Shown here one piece after another: positions 46,931-59,855 of a DNA stretch of 64,000 bases. The position numbers and the translations under genes are program-made. The notes under the pieces are model-generated. The model had not been told where the DNA came from. It searched no databases and was given only the letters and a program-made list of their open reading frames with translations. Location of the stretch: positions 17,467,660 to 17,531,659 of the forward strand of contig OZ018414.1 of assembly GCA_963969595.1 (NCBI GenBank). The letters run 5' to 3'. Within the stretch, counting starts at the first letter, position 1, and every line of letters starts with the position of its first letter. This stretch comes from Neckera pumila (taxonomy: Eukaryota > Streptophyta > Bryopsida > Hypnales > Neckeraceae).

Positions 46931-48017
46931 CTGCACCAGATCAGATACTTTGTTTGTCAGCGCAAATGGGAAACATTTGGTAGTATGTGGAAAAGGTTCG
47001 AAAATGGGATACGTGTGAGGAGGGGTCAGCGGCAATGGGAAAAGATACATGCTAGTCAATTGGAAAACTTCAGAATGGGATACATGTTTGAGAGCGCAAA
47101 TGGAATACATGCTAGTCAAGGAAGAAGGTTCGAAATGGGATACGAGGGGTGGGTCAACGAAAAAGCTTCTAATGGGATAAATGTGAGTCAGTGGAAATGG
47201 GCTACATGCTACTCAAAATGGAAAACCTTCAAAATGGGATACTAAGAAGTTAGTGGAAATGGGATATATGCTAGTCGATGAAGAAGCTTCAAAATGGGAT
47301 CAGTCGAAATAGGATACATGCTAGTCAACGTAAAAAAGGGTTTCAAAATGGGATAAATACTGCTCAGTGGAAATGGGATACATGCTAGTCGATGGAAAAG
47401 CTTCAAATGGGAAACACAGTACTCACTAGAAATGGGATACATGTTAGTCAATGAAGAAGCTTCAAAATGGGATCAGTCGAAATAGGATACATGCTAGTCA
47501 ACGTTTAAAAAAACTAAAAAGAACGCTTCAAATGGGATAAATACTGCTCAGTGGAAATGGGATACATGCTAGACGATGGAAAAGCTTCAATGGGATACAC
47601 AGTATTCACTAGAAATGGGATATATGCTAATCAATGAAGAAGCTTCAAAATGGATCAGTGGAAATGAGATACATGCTAGTCAACATAAAAAAAGGCTTCA
47701 AAATGGGATACATACTCCTCAGTGGAAAAGGGATACATGCTGGTCAATGGCATGGGATACATGCTAGTCAATTTAAAACCTTCACAATGGGATTCACGTT
47801 AGACAGTGAGAAAGCTTCACACAGAGAACACCAGAGAACGACGAAGCAAGGGTGGTGTCGAACAAAACAACACACAAAGATATCGAACATGATACACAAC
47901 ATAAGAAAAAATGAAAAAAGAACAAGAGTAACAATTCAGACACAGGCTAAAGAACGTGGCAAATTACAGGGAAAAAAAGGACATTCTTCAAAAATATGGC
48001 AAGCATAGTTTTCTCAC
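46931..48017 (-). other. Intron of the F-box gene, 1087 bp, mostly minisatellite
   Basis: Bounded by GTGAGA at 48017 and CAG at 46931 on the minus strand; the phases match exactly. About 46968-47810 is tandem repeat; the remaining 200 bp near the donor is unique. Confidence 0.8.
46968..47810. repeat. Intronic minisatellite, about 58 bp monomers
   Basis: Degenerate monomers contain AATGGGATACATGCTAGTCA and GAAAAGCTTCAAAATGGGAT. A higher-order unit of three monomers recurs at about 47280, 47453 and 47636 (173 and 183 bp apart), marked by GAAGAAGCTTCAAAATGG. Confidence 0.85.
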
Positions 48018-48528
48018 CAGCGATGCAATCTTTCGCTCTCGGGTCGAGTCCCCTCAATGGCGGCATCCTCAGCCACCGATTCGTCCCCGCATCATACGCC
48101 GTACACAAATTCTCCCCCTTAATCGTCGCAAATATCAGCAAATACTGCGACTTGCAACAAAGCTCCTCCCACGCTTTCACGCACGCCCTCGCCTCCTGGA
48201 ACTTCTGGGAGAATACGAAGTCCTTGAGCCGCTTGTTCACTGCTCGGCACCGGAACAAGCCCGGAAACGGTATGTAGGCCGCCACTCGCTCCAGGAGGTC
48301 GTCCGGGAGGAAGCGCCACAGAGAAGGGTCGAGAAACGCTGCCGTGATAGGACAGGGTCTCCGGAGCTTCTTCGGGGGCTCCGAAGGGGACACCTCCCAT
48401 GTGCTGCTCGTGCTGGGGAGCTTGTCCTCCACCGTTGCCGTGCTTGGCGACGGTGGGGATGCGGAATTGAAGCCATGGCTACGGAATCGGCTAGTGCAGG
48501 GTTGGTAGTGGCGCACCTGGTGACTCAT
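48018..48528 (-). CDS. F-box protein, exon 1 (F-box domain)
   Basis: The first in-frame ATG is at 48528 (MSHQVRHYQP); the frame is open further upstream but has no other ATG. Residues 70-112 are the F-box (LWRFLPDDLLERVAAYIPFP and VNKRLKDFVFSQKF), which binds SKP1 in SCF ubiquitin ligases. It is preceded by a Ser/Pro-rich, disordered N-terminus and followed by WEELCCKSQYLLIFA, the start of the substrate-binding part. Exons 1 and 2 total 1404 bp, giving 467 residues, a usual length for plant F-box/kelch proteins. The exon ends at a GCTG/GTGAGA donor. This is the only gene in the window with no sign of decay. I would not assign an orthologue. Confidence 0.85.
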
Positions 48529-49243
48529 CCCGGAGGACGCGTCGGGAGAGATGTGGAGGAGCCAGGAGAACGGAGGAGAGGGAGAGAAGGGCGAAGCTCG
48601 AAAGCTGTCTCCTACAACTCTCTTGCATGTCAAGTGGAACACGCCCGATATAAAGGCCTGGCAACAAACGAGGGAAACAAAGCCCTTGCAGCTACTCGGG
48701 ACACAAGCCCCTCTCAACAAACTCGGGCTACAAACCCCTTTCGACAAACTCGTTCGCCATTCTCAAAACCAAAACACCCACCCATATGTGCACTACGAGA
48801 CGATTCCAGAGGCCACAAAGGAAGAGCTCACGATGAAGAACAAAATAGCGGAGATCATCGGATAGGCAAACAATCAAACTCCCTCACACAAACACACACA
48901 AACACTCGCTCGCTCGCTCGCTCTCAATTCTTCGCGCTCAGATAAATGAGCACCTTCTCACCCACCAATCAAAACTTCAACACCTCAGAAAAGTACAAGG
49001 AAATATCTCAATAGCACCTCACCGCGCACAAAACTAGAGAAAAACGGGTGAACGCGATGTCGACTACAGGCACTATTGCAAACGAGTTTTCAGTGTGAGC
49101 GACGGAGGACTTCCTCCTTCGACTGGTAGTAAGTTAGTAGCACATGCGGACCATTTGGGCGACCTAATAACATAATCAAATGATCTCCACTCAATCGTAC
49201 TCCACTCTACTACTTTACCCCCCCAATTGACTACTGATCATCA
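48529..49243. promoter_or_regulatory. 5' flank of the F-box gene
   Basis: No coding feature. A CACTCGCTCGCTCGCTCGCT simple repeat lies at about 48903-48925, typical of plant 5' UTRs. No clear TATA box was chosen. Confidence 0.4.
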
Positions 49244-49468
49244 TCATCGCAATCGTCGTGTGGGCAACTGGGGGTTCTCTCCGAACACGGACACCGCAAG
49301 GAAAGTTCCGCAGAACACACCCAGACAGACAATAACTTTATTAAAACTTACAGCCCAGTGGAGGTTGCGTCCCAAGACCACTACTTTTGCCTGCTCCTCA
49401 GGTTCAAGCTTCCGTCCGGGCGTCCGGCCCCCTGTGGGGGAATCAAATCGCGTCTGTCTACTGTACAT
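49244..49468 (-). CDS. Small ORF with one predicted membrane segment
   Basis: ATG at 49468, 74 codons. The N-terminus is charged (RKLEPEEQAKVVV), followed by WAVSFNKVIVCLGVFCGTFL and AVSVFG, a plausible transmembrane helix, and a short basic tail. I recognise no family. It may be the last exon of a larger minus-strand gene; a further ORF lies at 50019-49813. Chance occurrence is possible. Confidence 0.3.
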   Translation of the reverse strand: MYSRQTRFDSPTGGRTPGRKLEPEEQAKVVVLGRNLHWAVSFNKVIVCLGVFCGTFLAVSVFGENPQLPTRRLR

Positions 49469-50097
49469 CGAGCCTCAAATCCCCCCACTAATTTAAACTA
49501 AAGCTTAGTCATCGCCTGATGGACGGAGGCTTTGCCCAAGTTGCCCACGCACTCTAGGCTAATAAGCTTACAACCGCCCTGCGCCGCAAACGCGAGAAAT
49601 GTGGCCACCAACACGAGCTCAAAATCACGCATTTTCTGACCATTCTTTTCTGTTTTTTGGGGTTTTTTTCTGTTCTCTCTTTTCCTTTCTTTCTTTAGTT
49701 TAGTTTAGCAAGTTGTCTTCTCATCACTCTTACATCAGCTTCGGCTGGCTTCTTACGCAGTCAAGCGGTATAATTCGGCTGCCGGAGGTACAGTTGAACC
49801 ACTAGGCACTGGCTACTGTGACAACGGCGGAGACCGTGTGGAAAAGGGAACGCGGTCACCGGTCGAGGCACCTGACACCGCTGCTTCGTCGAGGGTGACT
49901 TTGCCTGAGGAGACGAATTGGAATTGAATTACTGTGGGTGGTAGAGTACCATACGTGATGGAGAGGTTGGGTCTTTTAATTTGGGGGAGGGAGGAAGTGT
50001 TGAAATTGAATTGTAGCATCAGGTTTTTGAAAGGGGTGGGTCAGTTGAATCCAATCTCAAGATGACATGTGGCACTTTTCAATATAACTTACGACTA
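49469..50097. other. Flank of the small ORF; unassigned ORF at 49813-50019
   Basis: The minus-strand ORF 50019-49813 (ATG start, QIKRPNLSITYGTLPPTV) has protein-like composition but no recognised domain. It could be an upstream exon of the small membrane ORF. Confidence 0.25.
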
Positions 50098-51569
50098 TAC
50101 CCCTAAAGTCCAAAGGCTTTTGGGGGGTCAAAATTTGCTGAAAATTGCCGTTTCCAGTTTGAAGAGCCAAAATATAAAAAACGGTATTTTATTTTGCGTA
50201 TCTAACCTTAAGATCTTGAAATAGACTAGTTTGGGAATGTGAAAAAAAAATTTCAAACACTTTGATTGCATAGATTGCAAGATAAATGCATTCAAAGTGA
50301 AGAAATCATATATTTTGGCACCATGGCAAAATAGTTTATGAGCCTTTGAATCTTCGTAACCCCTAAAAGTCCAAGGGGTTTGGACAAAATACAAATGTGC
50401 TATAAAATATAAGTTGTAAAACTCTTTTGAAGTTTGCATCAAAGAAGATAATGTGAAGCATGAAAAGTAGAAAGCATCCGTACGATCAAAATTATAAAAT
50501 TATTCTTAGATTTTTTTTATATGGATTTTGAAGATATAACTTCAAAAATTCACCAAAAATATAATTTCTATTTTTAGCATTTGAATTTTTTTTGATTGGT
50601 CAAAATTGTGGTTTCTATTGATTTGTGAAAAAATGCATGAGATCTAGTAATGAGAACACCAATACTTTCCCCAAACAGTGAGTTTTTCAACACTAGGCAA
50701 ATCTAGACACTTTGTGCTATTTCTCTTATAGTTTTTGTTTGGCCATAGCAATCTGAGTTTTGAGTATAAATATTTATAGACAATCCAATCTTTTGAAAAA
50801 ATTAAAAATTAAAAAAATTAAAAACAATAATAAATTTTTTTGCTCAAAAATTTTGCCCAAAATCAGACAGTGACCACTTTATGGTCGCTTGAGCGCTTAG
50901 GGGTTAACTTCAAAAAATTTGCACTATAGATTTTGAATATTTTACCATAAAAATTTGAGTTGAAAATATATTAAAATTAAAATAAAAAAATACTGTGATT
51001 TTCATTCTTTAAAAAATTGTTATGTAGAAGAAAAAACTAAATCATTAATAGTTTTAAGATGGAATTAAAACACATTAATTCCCATGGTGAGATTTTTCTA
51101 ACAATCAAAGTTAACCTTGTAGAACTTTATCTTTTGGAAAAATGTGATAATTGAGCTCAAAAACAAATCCTCCAAGTTGTTTTTTCAAAAAGATGCATGC
51201 TATGATTGCTTACAAAAAAAGATGCTCAATAACTTTGATTCACATTACAAATCCAATTAGAACAAATCAAAGCTTTCTAATTAGAAAAAATATAATCTAT
51301 GAGGAAAAATGTATTTTTTATTTTAAGTTTTTGTAGATTTTTTGGGCCTGCCGAGTTCAATTCTAGGCTTGTTGCAGTATAAAATTTTTCTCCCAGGAAA
51401 GAATTTAAATAAAAAATATACATTCCAAGAAAGCCCCAAAGAAAGCTAATAAATTTTTCTATTGTAAGAAAAAATTTCAAAAATTTTCACTAAAAATTGA
51501 GCTCATAGGAACCTACAGGTCTGAAATCCACTTTATCCCCTAAGGAGGCAATGGGACTTTAGGGATTAG
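50098..51569. mobile_element. TTAA-family element with a nested second element
   Basis: The outer ends are CCCCTAAAGTCCAAAGG and ATGGGACTTTAGGGATTA. An inner element of 552 bp spans 50356-50907 (TAACCCCTAAAAGTCCAAGG to GCGCTTAGGGGTTAA). Removing it leaves 920 bp, the usual length of this family. Confidence 0.65.
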
Positions 51570-54083
51570 TGAATGCAGAATATGTCTCTCATGTAGACTA
51601 TTGTATCCAAGTTGATCCTCCTACAATTATACAAATTTGAAACTGTATGAATTTGTGAGGTACTATAATATGGAAGTTTTTCTAATTTAAAAAGAATTAA
51701 TGACATATGGTATATAATATTTTCACATTGCCTCAAATGGCGCGATTCTATTCAATTTTCAAATTATATTCTTGTCCAATTTTCAAATTCAAAACTACCT
51801 AGTCTTAAATCTACATGCTAGATAAGCTCAACTGCACTATTTTTCATCTACCCTTAATTTGTTATAATTTATTTTCTATAAATTAAAAAACAAATATATT
51901 ATAATTAAAAATTATATAAAAATTATTTGCCGTAGCATTTTGTATACTTTTGGAACTAGATTCTTTAATAAAAACATCTTATTCATTAAAAGTTAATGAT
52001 AGCAATGGTTTGGCATTATCGACAATGTCCTTAATTTTCCAAACATTTGTGTTGTAGTCTTTATACAACTACAATAAATGAGGCAAAAACTCCACAAGCT
52101 TAAGCATTTCATCCAAAAATGCCACAAAATAGACAATTATCATACAAGACATGAAGGTACTACCATGATGAATTAAACAAGACACTTCTTTAAATCTATG
52201 CAATGTCAATAATCAAATGATGCCTTGTACAAAAGGATCTTAGATTCCTATAATATAGTAAGTAGGAGTCCAATGGAAAGGATCATAATGCTAAGTGGTG
52301 TAGAATCCAATGGAATGATCCTTGGACAAAGGGTGAGGGCATCCTATGTAATAGGATCCTATTATTATTTCTATAATAATAAGAATAAGAATAAGAATAA
52401 TAATAAATACCTTAAATGAGGCTGTGTGTTTGTTTGTTTGTTTGTTTGTTTTGTTTTATTTTGTTTTGTTTGTAGCGTGGACAACTTCCTGACCGAGCGT
52501 CCCCCGGCCGCGTGCTTGGTACCGTCGGAAAGCTCTCGCTGAGGATGGATGCACCGGCTTGGTTTCGTGGCGTTTGGAGCGGTGTTGCAAAAGTTATTGA
52601 ATTTCAAAGTATTTATTGATTAAAAAATTAGAAAATTGCTTTTACTTTGATTTTGGTGGCGTTCTTGCTTCTGGAAGTGGAACCGGAAGTGGAACCGGGA
52701 GTTAGAAAATTATTTTTGCTTTGATTTTGGTGGCGTTCTTGCTTCTAGGAGTGTTTTTGTCTACTACTCTAAATCACCATTCTACAAATGCTAATTGTCT
52801 TTGAATCCCTTTTTCTAAACATTTAAGTATGATATGCACAGTATAATTTCTAATACACGATGGAAAAATATGAAAAATATGAATAAAAGAAAAAAAAGCA
52901 TATCTAAATCAGGATGAAAATTGGGCCAACGGCACAGGGCCACACTAGTAATAATAATAATAGTGTTAGAAATCATGTATTTTTTTAAATGAAAATTTTT
53001 ACATTAAAAAAAATAAAATTGTAATAATTGAATAGTAATTATGTTCGTAATTCTTTCTTCTTTTTGCACGTGAATTTCTAATACTCTTGTAGTAACTTCC
53101 TCAAGTTTCCTTCCTTGTATAAATAAAAGAAGACAAAAAGAAGGAGACACAGGGAAGGGTAGTAATCTTTTTGGTAAAAGGTTATTCACTTAGTTTTCTA
53201 GGTTGTAATACTTACTAATTTCTTTAAAACAATTCCTAACAAGAGTACGTTATAGAGCATGACTTCTAAGGTTAGGTGCAAGGTTAGGAGAGGTAGAAAA
53301 TCTATTCCTTTAAGAACATATGTACTTTGCTTTGAATGTGAATTGGTCCAAATGCAAGATAATGATTTTTCATAGAAAGAAGAATAGAAACCTTGTTTTA
53401 TAGCACATTGATTCATAAAATTTGGATGTATAGAAAATCCGATATGATTTTGAAACCTTGTAGCTTAAAACAATGTATTTTTTGGGGTAATTTATAGCTC
53501 AAAAGCTATACAATTTTTTTGAGGGACTATTTGGCGATAGCTTTTTATATTTTCAATAGATGAGTTTACTCAATTGCTACAAAATCTAGGGACAATGTTG
53601 TTCTATTATAGATGAATTTACACATTTTTGGATGAATATGAGTATTTTAATTCACATTTGTATGTCATTCTTATTGATGGATGTAAATAGCTTGAGTTTT
53701 TTACTGAACATTGCTTTTTTGGTTGTCCCAAAAAACTGAAAAAATTCTACTACCTACAAGGGGTTGAAGTTTGTGCAAAAGTAAGTTAATTTAGCTGTTC
53801 TACAATAGCATAGAATAAATTTTAAAATTGGGACAAACAAAAAATAAAGTCAATAACCACCTTGCATGGAGCATAGTGAGGCTTACAACACAAAGCTGTA
53901 ATATCCAAATTGTGATATGAAACCAAAAAAATTTGAATGGTTGAAGTTTTTAACAAAGCTAATGAAGAGACTACAATGGACCACTTTGGACTAAAAAGCA
54001 CCATACCTAGTAACTATTACAACCCTATCCTAACTAAAATAAAAATAGAATGGGGTCTATATTGTTGAGTCTAGCTTAGTCAC
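51570..54083. other. AT-rich stretch with simple repeats
   Basis: No gene was recognised. It holds (TAATAA/GAATAA)n at 52375-52410, (TTTG)n at 52422-52470 and a tandem duplication of about 75 bp at 52626-52760 (TTTGATTTTGGTGGCGTTCT twice, with GGAAGTGGAACC repeats between). Confidence 0.5.
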
Positions 54084-55011
54084 TTAACCCCTAAAGGTCC
54101 AAAGGCCCCTCAAGGGACATTTGGGATTTTGGGCAGGTTCGTATGACCTGAAATTTTGGCTCGGTTTTTTGAAACTTTTTTTGGAAGATAGGAAATCACA
54201 TTTGCTTTCTAAAAATATAATTTTTTTTCAATCGGTGCCCAGGAGCAAAAGCTATGCCACCTGAAGTCAAAAAAGCAACTCGCCGAGCAAAAAAAAAAAT
54301 TATAAATATTTTTTATTTTATTTTTATTTTTTCTTCTTGAAGATCATATTTTTATCTACAATTGAAGCTTTGATTCATTCTATTTGGACTCAGAACAAAA
54401 AAGTTATAGACAATCTTGTTTATTAAGCAATCTAAGCATCTTCTTCAAAAAACAACTTATAGAATTCATTTTTGAATGCAATTTTCAAGTTTTTTCACAT
54501 TTTATTTTTTAAAAAGGTTAATTTTGTTTGCAAAAATAATCCCACCATTGGAATTATGGTGTTTTAATTCCACCTAAGAGCTATTAATGATTTAGTGTTT
54601 CATTCAATTTTGGACCTACTTCTACTTAACAAATTTTTTATATGTAAAAATCAAATTTTGACATTCTGAAATTCTTTTCTTCAACTCTCAACTCAAATGT
54701 TCAACATAAATGTTTTTATCCCAATGGTTTTTAGTACAAAAAAACTCTACAAATGGCCATCAAAGTCATTTGAAGTTGCAAGCCACAGTTAAAAAAAACT
54801 TCTTTTTCCAACTTCAAATGCTAATATCTTCCAATCCGTATAGTCAAACTTCATGAAATTTTTACCACATGATCTAAGACAAGTGAAGTAGAAGATCCTA
54901 GGTTAGATTCTAAAAAAAAACGTTTTTTTGGGTTTCTTGAGTGATTGCAGCAGAAATGGCAGTTTTTAGTGATTTCGAAGCTAGAAAATGCCTTGGGCCT
55001 TTAGGGGTTAA
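54084..55011. mobile_element. TTAA-flanked inverted-repeat element, 928 bp
   Basis: It begins TTAACCCCTAAAGGTCC and ends GGGCCTTTAGGGGTTAA, an exact terminal inverted match of at least 14 bp including TTAA. The interior is shared with 41287-42211 and 43277-44124. No ORF encodes a transposase. Confidence 0.85.
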
Positions 55012-57468
55012 TTCTCTAGAAGTTGTATCCTGCACTTGCATCACTCTCAAGTATGGCGTGCATGAAGCTTCCATTGGACACTGTTTCAATTTTTAGATTC
55101 TCACAACATGCTCAAATCTCACTCCTCTTCCATAATCTCTATTTGAGTTGCACATCTAAAATCTCCCATGTGTCCACCATAGTGTGCATAATCACCTTTC
55201 CTATGGTGGTTGTTCCACCAACACTCCCCACCTTAATGCTTGTTATTCTCCCACCTTTCATTATTCAAAATTTGCCTACACTTAGCAAAAATCTAATTAT
55301 TGCCAAAAAAAACTAAATTTCCCTATCAACATCTTAATTTACATAATTTACATAGTATAAACCATCAACCTACTAAGACGATGAAATGTGAAGTCTGGCC
55401 ATCTTCTTTAAATGTGTAGTTTGCTAAAACCAAAATATTGTCCATTTTCTTGCTTATTGATACGTCTCTTACTACGGCATCCAGACCTCATAAATACTTT
55501 GTTATCTCCATGCAATCCTTTTTATACATCTAAAATTTTTGAATAGGAATATTTTACCATTTTTTACCTAAATATTTATCCTTTAGTTTTTTTGTGTGGA
55601 ACATGAGCCTAAAGTCAAAATTAGAACATCTTAAGTCCTTCTATTCACTTCTACAATTCCTGTTAGTTTAATCTAATTGTCATTGTGATTGACTAAACCA
55701 ATTTTAGAAGTTTATATTTGAATTAGAGGGGAATTGTAGAATCATGGCCTGGGTGGATTGGATCAAATGGATGTCCAGTCTAGTTCATAAAGGACTGTAG
55801 AATGTTGAAGGAAAGAAGATCAAGGATGGAGATTTATTGAGCCTTAAAACTTCATGTAGACTTGATAGGTGGTTGGTGTCTTCCATTCTCTTTTTCTATT
55901 GCAATCCTCACGTTGTTTTTATTCACTTCTTGTATGACCCTTCAAAAATGTGAGACATAAATGGTAATAGAAGCATTGTTTTTTTGTTTTTTGTTTTATT
56001 ATTATATTGAGTTCTTTCCCATTAATCTCCTATATTTCATGCTTCACTCCTCACTGTATTGTTTCTTTGATTTTTCAAAGCTCTTATGAATATTTTCCTA
56101 ATTTTTCAGCTCTCTTGAATTATTGACCTCCTTCTCTATATTCCTTTATTCCTCTTGTTTAACCTATTTTCTCTTTAGAGCTATTTGTTCAAATTCTTGG
56201 TTATGGTCTTTTTAAGTCACCATAATAGACTTTTGATAAGTTAGTCAAAGACTAATTCAATTGATCTCTCCTAGTAGGGGACAATTCCACTTTAGAATGT
56301 TCAACTATTGCAACATGTAAATGCTAATTTCAATAACCCTATCCTTTGAGGGAAAATATCAACAACTAAAGTTTGTCCCGTTTATCTCAATCTTCAACGA
56401 GGAAGCATCAATAATCAATATTTAAGCAATTCTGCAAAGAGAATAGAATCAACACCTATTCCTATTTGAAAACACTGACAATTGAAAATTGTGAGTTTTC
56501 CAAAAAAATGTAGTAATTTTTTGAATCTATATAAATCTATAATAAAATTTTGAAGTTTGAATACATGATGCACCCTAAACGGTTTTCACATTTTGGAACA
56601 CTTGTATGTTCATATTTTCAAGTTTGGTTTAGGGTACAAGATTAGGAAATGTGTGCTTGTACCTTAGCAGCTTCATAGTGACTTAAAGCAAACTTCTATG
56701 TAATGTTGGAATTGGGAATAAAATCCTAAGTTTTCCCAAGTTGGAATTGCCTTCTTTTGACTTTTGTATAAATAGGGAGACTGAATTACATTTCAAGAGT
56801 AACTTTGCCTTGTTGTCAAACTAAAAGCAACCCAAAAGTTCAACTTCATTCAATGTTTAATAATAATTTCCAAGAAGTTGGAAACTTTTGCCTCCCCGGC
56901 TTCTCACAAGCTGCCCCCACCCCAATTCACCATCCATTGATTATAATTCTCCTTATGCAACCATTACAAACTTCCATGTATATTTTTTTTGTTTTTTTTC
57001 CCCTTTCATGCAAGGTTCAGCCAGTGATTCCAAGTGAATGGGAGTCTACCCTTACTGACTGGACTCCGCTTCATTTTGACGCACCAATATCATCCATTTA
57101 ATACTATTCATTACACTTTCTCATCCAGTTTGGGTGTGAAGGACCTTCAGTTCAGTTAGTTCAGTTGGACAGGATATTTTTGTTCATTCATCCTCCTTTT
57201 AGTTGGGAGGACCTGTTCTGCTCGGTATGTGGCTGCGAATGTCTCCAACTCCTTGGCTCAGATATTCCCTGGGTCGGGCCCCCTCTCGCCCCCACTCCAG
57301 GCCTGGAACCAGGAACTTATTTAACTTTTTTTTTTATTGGAGACTAGGGCATGATGATCATAACATTCAAGAGCATCACCACCCGGCCTCTTGTTTGAGG
57401 TCAGTTTGGCTTGCAAAAAGGGCCACTTTAGGGGTCGCAAGCAGGTTGAGAATCCCACCCATGACTTC
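55012..57468. other. AT-rich gene-free stretch
   Basis: ORFs here have poor composition. A GC-richer patch at 57190-57430 (GTCGGGCCCCCTCTCGCCCC) is unassigned. Confidence 0.35.
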
Positions 57469-58109
57469 TTAACCCTTAAATGTCCAAGGCACCCCAATCT
57501 GGTGTTTGCAAAACTTTGAAGTAAAACAAAACCTAATCAAGTTGCTATTATTAGTAGATTACTTTTAGAAAGTTCTTCTTGAAGTCTAACTTTAGCATCA
57601 AAAATCTGATCTTGAAAATAAATGATAGTGATTTTTCTATTCAAGCTTTTGTACAAGGGTACCCATTGCAATCTTGACTTCCCGTAGTGTTGAGAGCTCT
57701 TGGAAATGAGCCTCAAATACACTAGACCTTGGAGAAAAAATCACATTCAAAATTCATTTAAAAAAATTGTAGGTTAGATTTTAAGAAGCCATATATAGAT
57801 TGGAGTTATACAAGTTAGGCCCTTTAACGTCATATTTTTTTGGGCACCAACTTTTTAGATTTGACTTGCGTAAAGAAGACTAAAAGCTTTTTGCAGTTTT
57901 AGCACCCTCATGGGCAACATTATAATCTTTCATTCCATAAGTGATATGGTTGTGTTTTCTTTTCCTATGAGATCTCTAACATATCTAGTTTGAATATGTA
58001 GGGTTACAATTAAAAAAAAAAGATACAACTTATCAAAATGTTGACAGTTTGTTCGATTTAGAGCATTTTCCAAGAAGCCCAAAACAGGACTTGGTCCTTT
58101 AGGGGTTAA
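57469..58109. mobile_element. TTAA-flanked inverted-repeat element, 641 bp
   Basis: It begins TTAACCCTTAAATGTCCAAG and ends GGTCCTTTAGGGGTTAA, with TTAA at both ends. It is shorter than the 925-928 bp members. Confidence 0.7.
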
Positions 58110-59855
58110 GAGGCCAAAAGGGGAGTAAAACAAGCTTGTAAGAATGTGAAGAGAAATGTTTTGCAATCCTGATCGAGTTTCAAAAAGCTTTCAAATAAGC
58201 AATCACTAAACAGGGACACTTGTTTCAGAAATATAATAAGAATTAAGATGTTCAAAATTCAGGGAAATTCTGAATTTTTTTGAATTTTTTTGAAAATTAA
58301 GGAAAATGTTCAAAATTAAGGAAAGTTCTGAATTTTTTTGAAAGGTGTCCCAAATTCGTGAAGGGTTTGGGAATTATAAGATAAAATTTGATAAACTCTA
58401 GTGTGCTCTATGATATCGCCAGTGTATAATAAAATAACAAAAAAGTAATAATGCTAATTTTTTGGAAGCACAAACATTTTAAAAGCCAAAAGTTTTGACA
58501 AATGTTAGACTTAATAACTATATTTTATTATTGGATGCATATTTTTGTTTTAAAATTTATACAATTCATAATTTCTTAGTTTTCTTAATTTTTTATGCAA
58601 AAAAAAATTCTTATTTTCATCTTCTTTATTTATACCATTATATGTAATTAATCTATTAATATGTTTAAGCATAAGATTTCAAAATGTGCAACATCTAATT
58701 CATCAAGGAAATGGTTGTACAATCCAAAATCGTTAGATGTACTACATACAATAAAAGGAGATTTCAAAAGTTTGAATGAATGTACAAGGTATATTTTCTT
58801 GTCACTATTTCATGGATTTAATAAAAAACAAATGTTGATTTTAATAAAAATGTGAAAAGTATCAAATGAAATTTCCTTCAACATCTACAAAGACAAATTC
58901 AAAAAGTAGCATTGTGCTTTTTTTTGGCTTTCACACAAAGGGTGCATGAATTGAGGTACACATTATTCAAATTCAACAACACTTGGCACCCTCTAAAATA
59001 ACAAAATATTTCTATGGTTTCATATATTGAGCATGATAAAGTGTAGATGTAAATAAATATTCTTAATTGTTGAATCATAAGTCCAATAGTGTATGACTTG
59101 TTATATTTTAATACATTATTTGTCTTTTAAGAGTGAAACTAAATATTGCCAGTTCCATTTCCTATGCATTTTAAGATTAACAATTCTGATTGATAATTTG
59201 ATTAATTCTTTCTCATAGCATTTGCTCATTACATTTGTTCCTTTGCTATTTGATGTTTTAGGGTTCAAAGACTTTAGGAATTAATTCACAACCTTCTTTC
59301 AAGACCTACCTGATGAAATTGAAATAAATAATAATATAAGTAATAATGGTCATAGTTGGTAACTGATTTGTTTGAAAGTCAAATCTAAATTTATATTGAA
59401 TTTGCATCCATTTTGTATTGAAATTCAAATATGAATAACAATTGTATTTAAAAAATAGTGAAATTGATGCAAATTCATGAAGGTTCTGAAAATTATGAAT
59501 AAATGCTTTAGAATAAAGAAATTATAATTAGAGCCTTGTTGTTATTGAAAATTATTGAAATTGCTTGAAATGCAAGAAAATGTTGAAAATGACAATAAAT
59601 TATAAACATACAGAAAATAGTAAAAAAATTATAGTGCTCATACATTAAAATATACAACATAGAAGAAAATCTCAAAACCACTTCAAGACAATAATTGTAA
59701 TTACAAATAAAATCATCATGAAGTAATGAACATGCTCATTACATTTTGCAAATACAATAGGATACAACCATATTCATCTAAGATAGTTTTTTTCTTATAA
59801 TTTGTTAATATATTCTTTGCATCCAATATTTTATATTCTAATCCAACAAATCAAT
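58110..59855. other. AT-rich gene-free stretch
   Basis: A local repeat GAAATTCTGAATTTTTTTGA occurs at 58260-58340. No gene was recognised. Confidence 0.4.
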
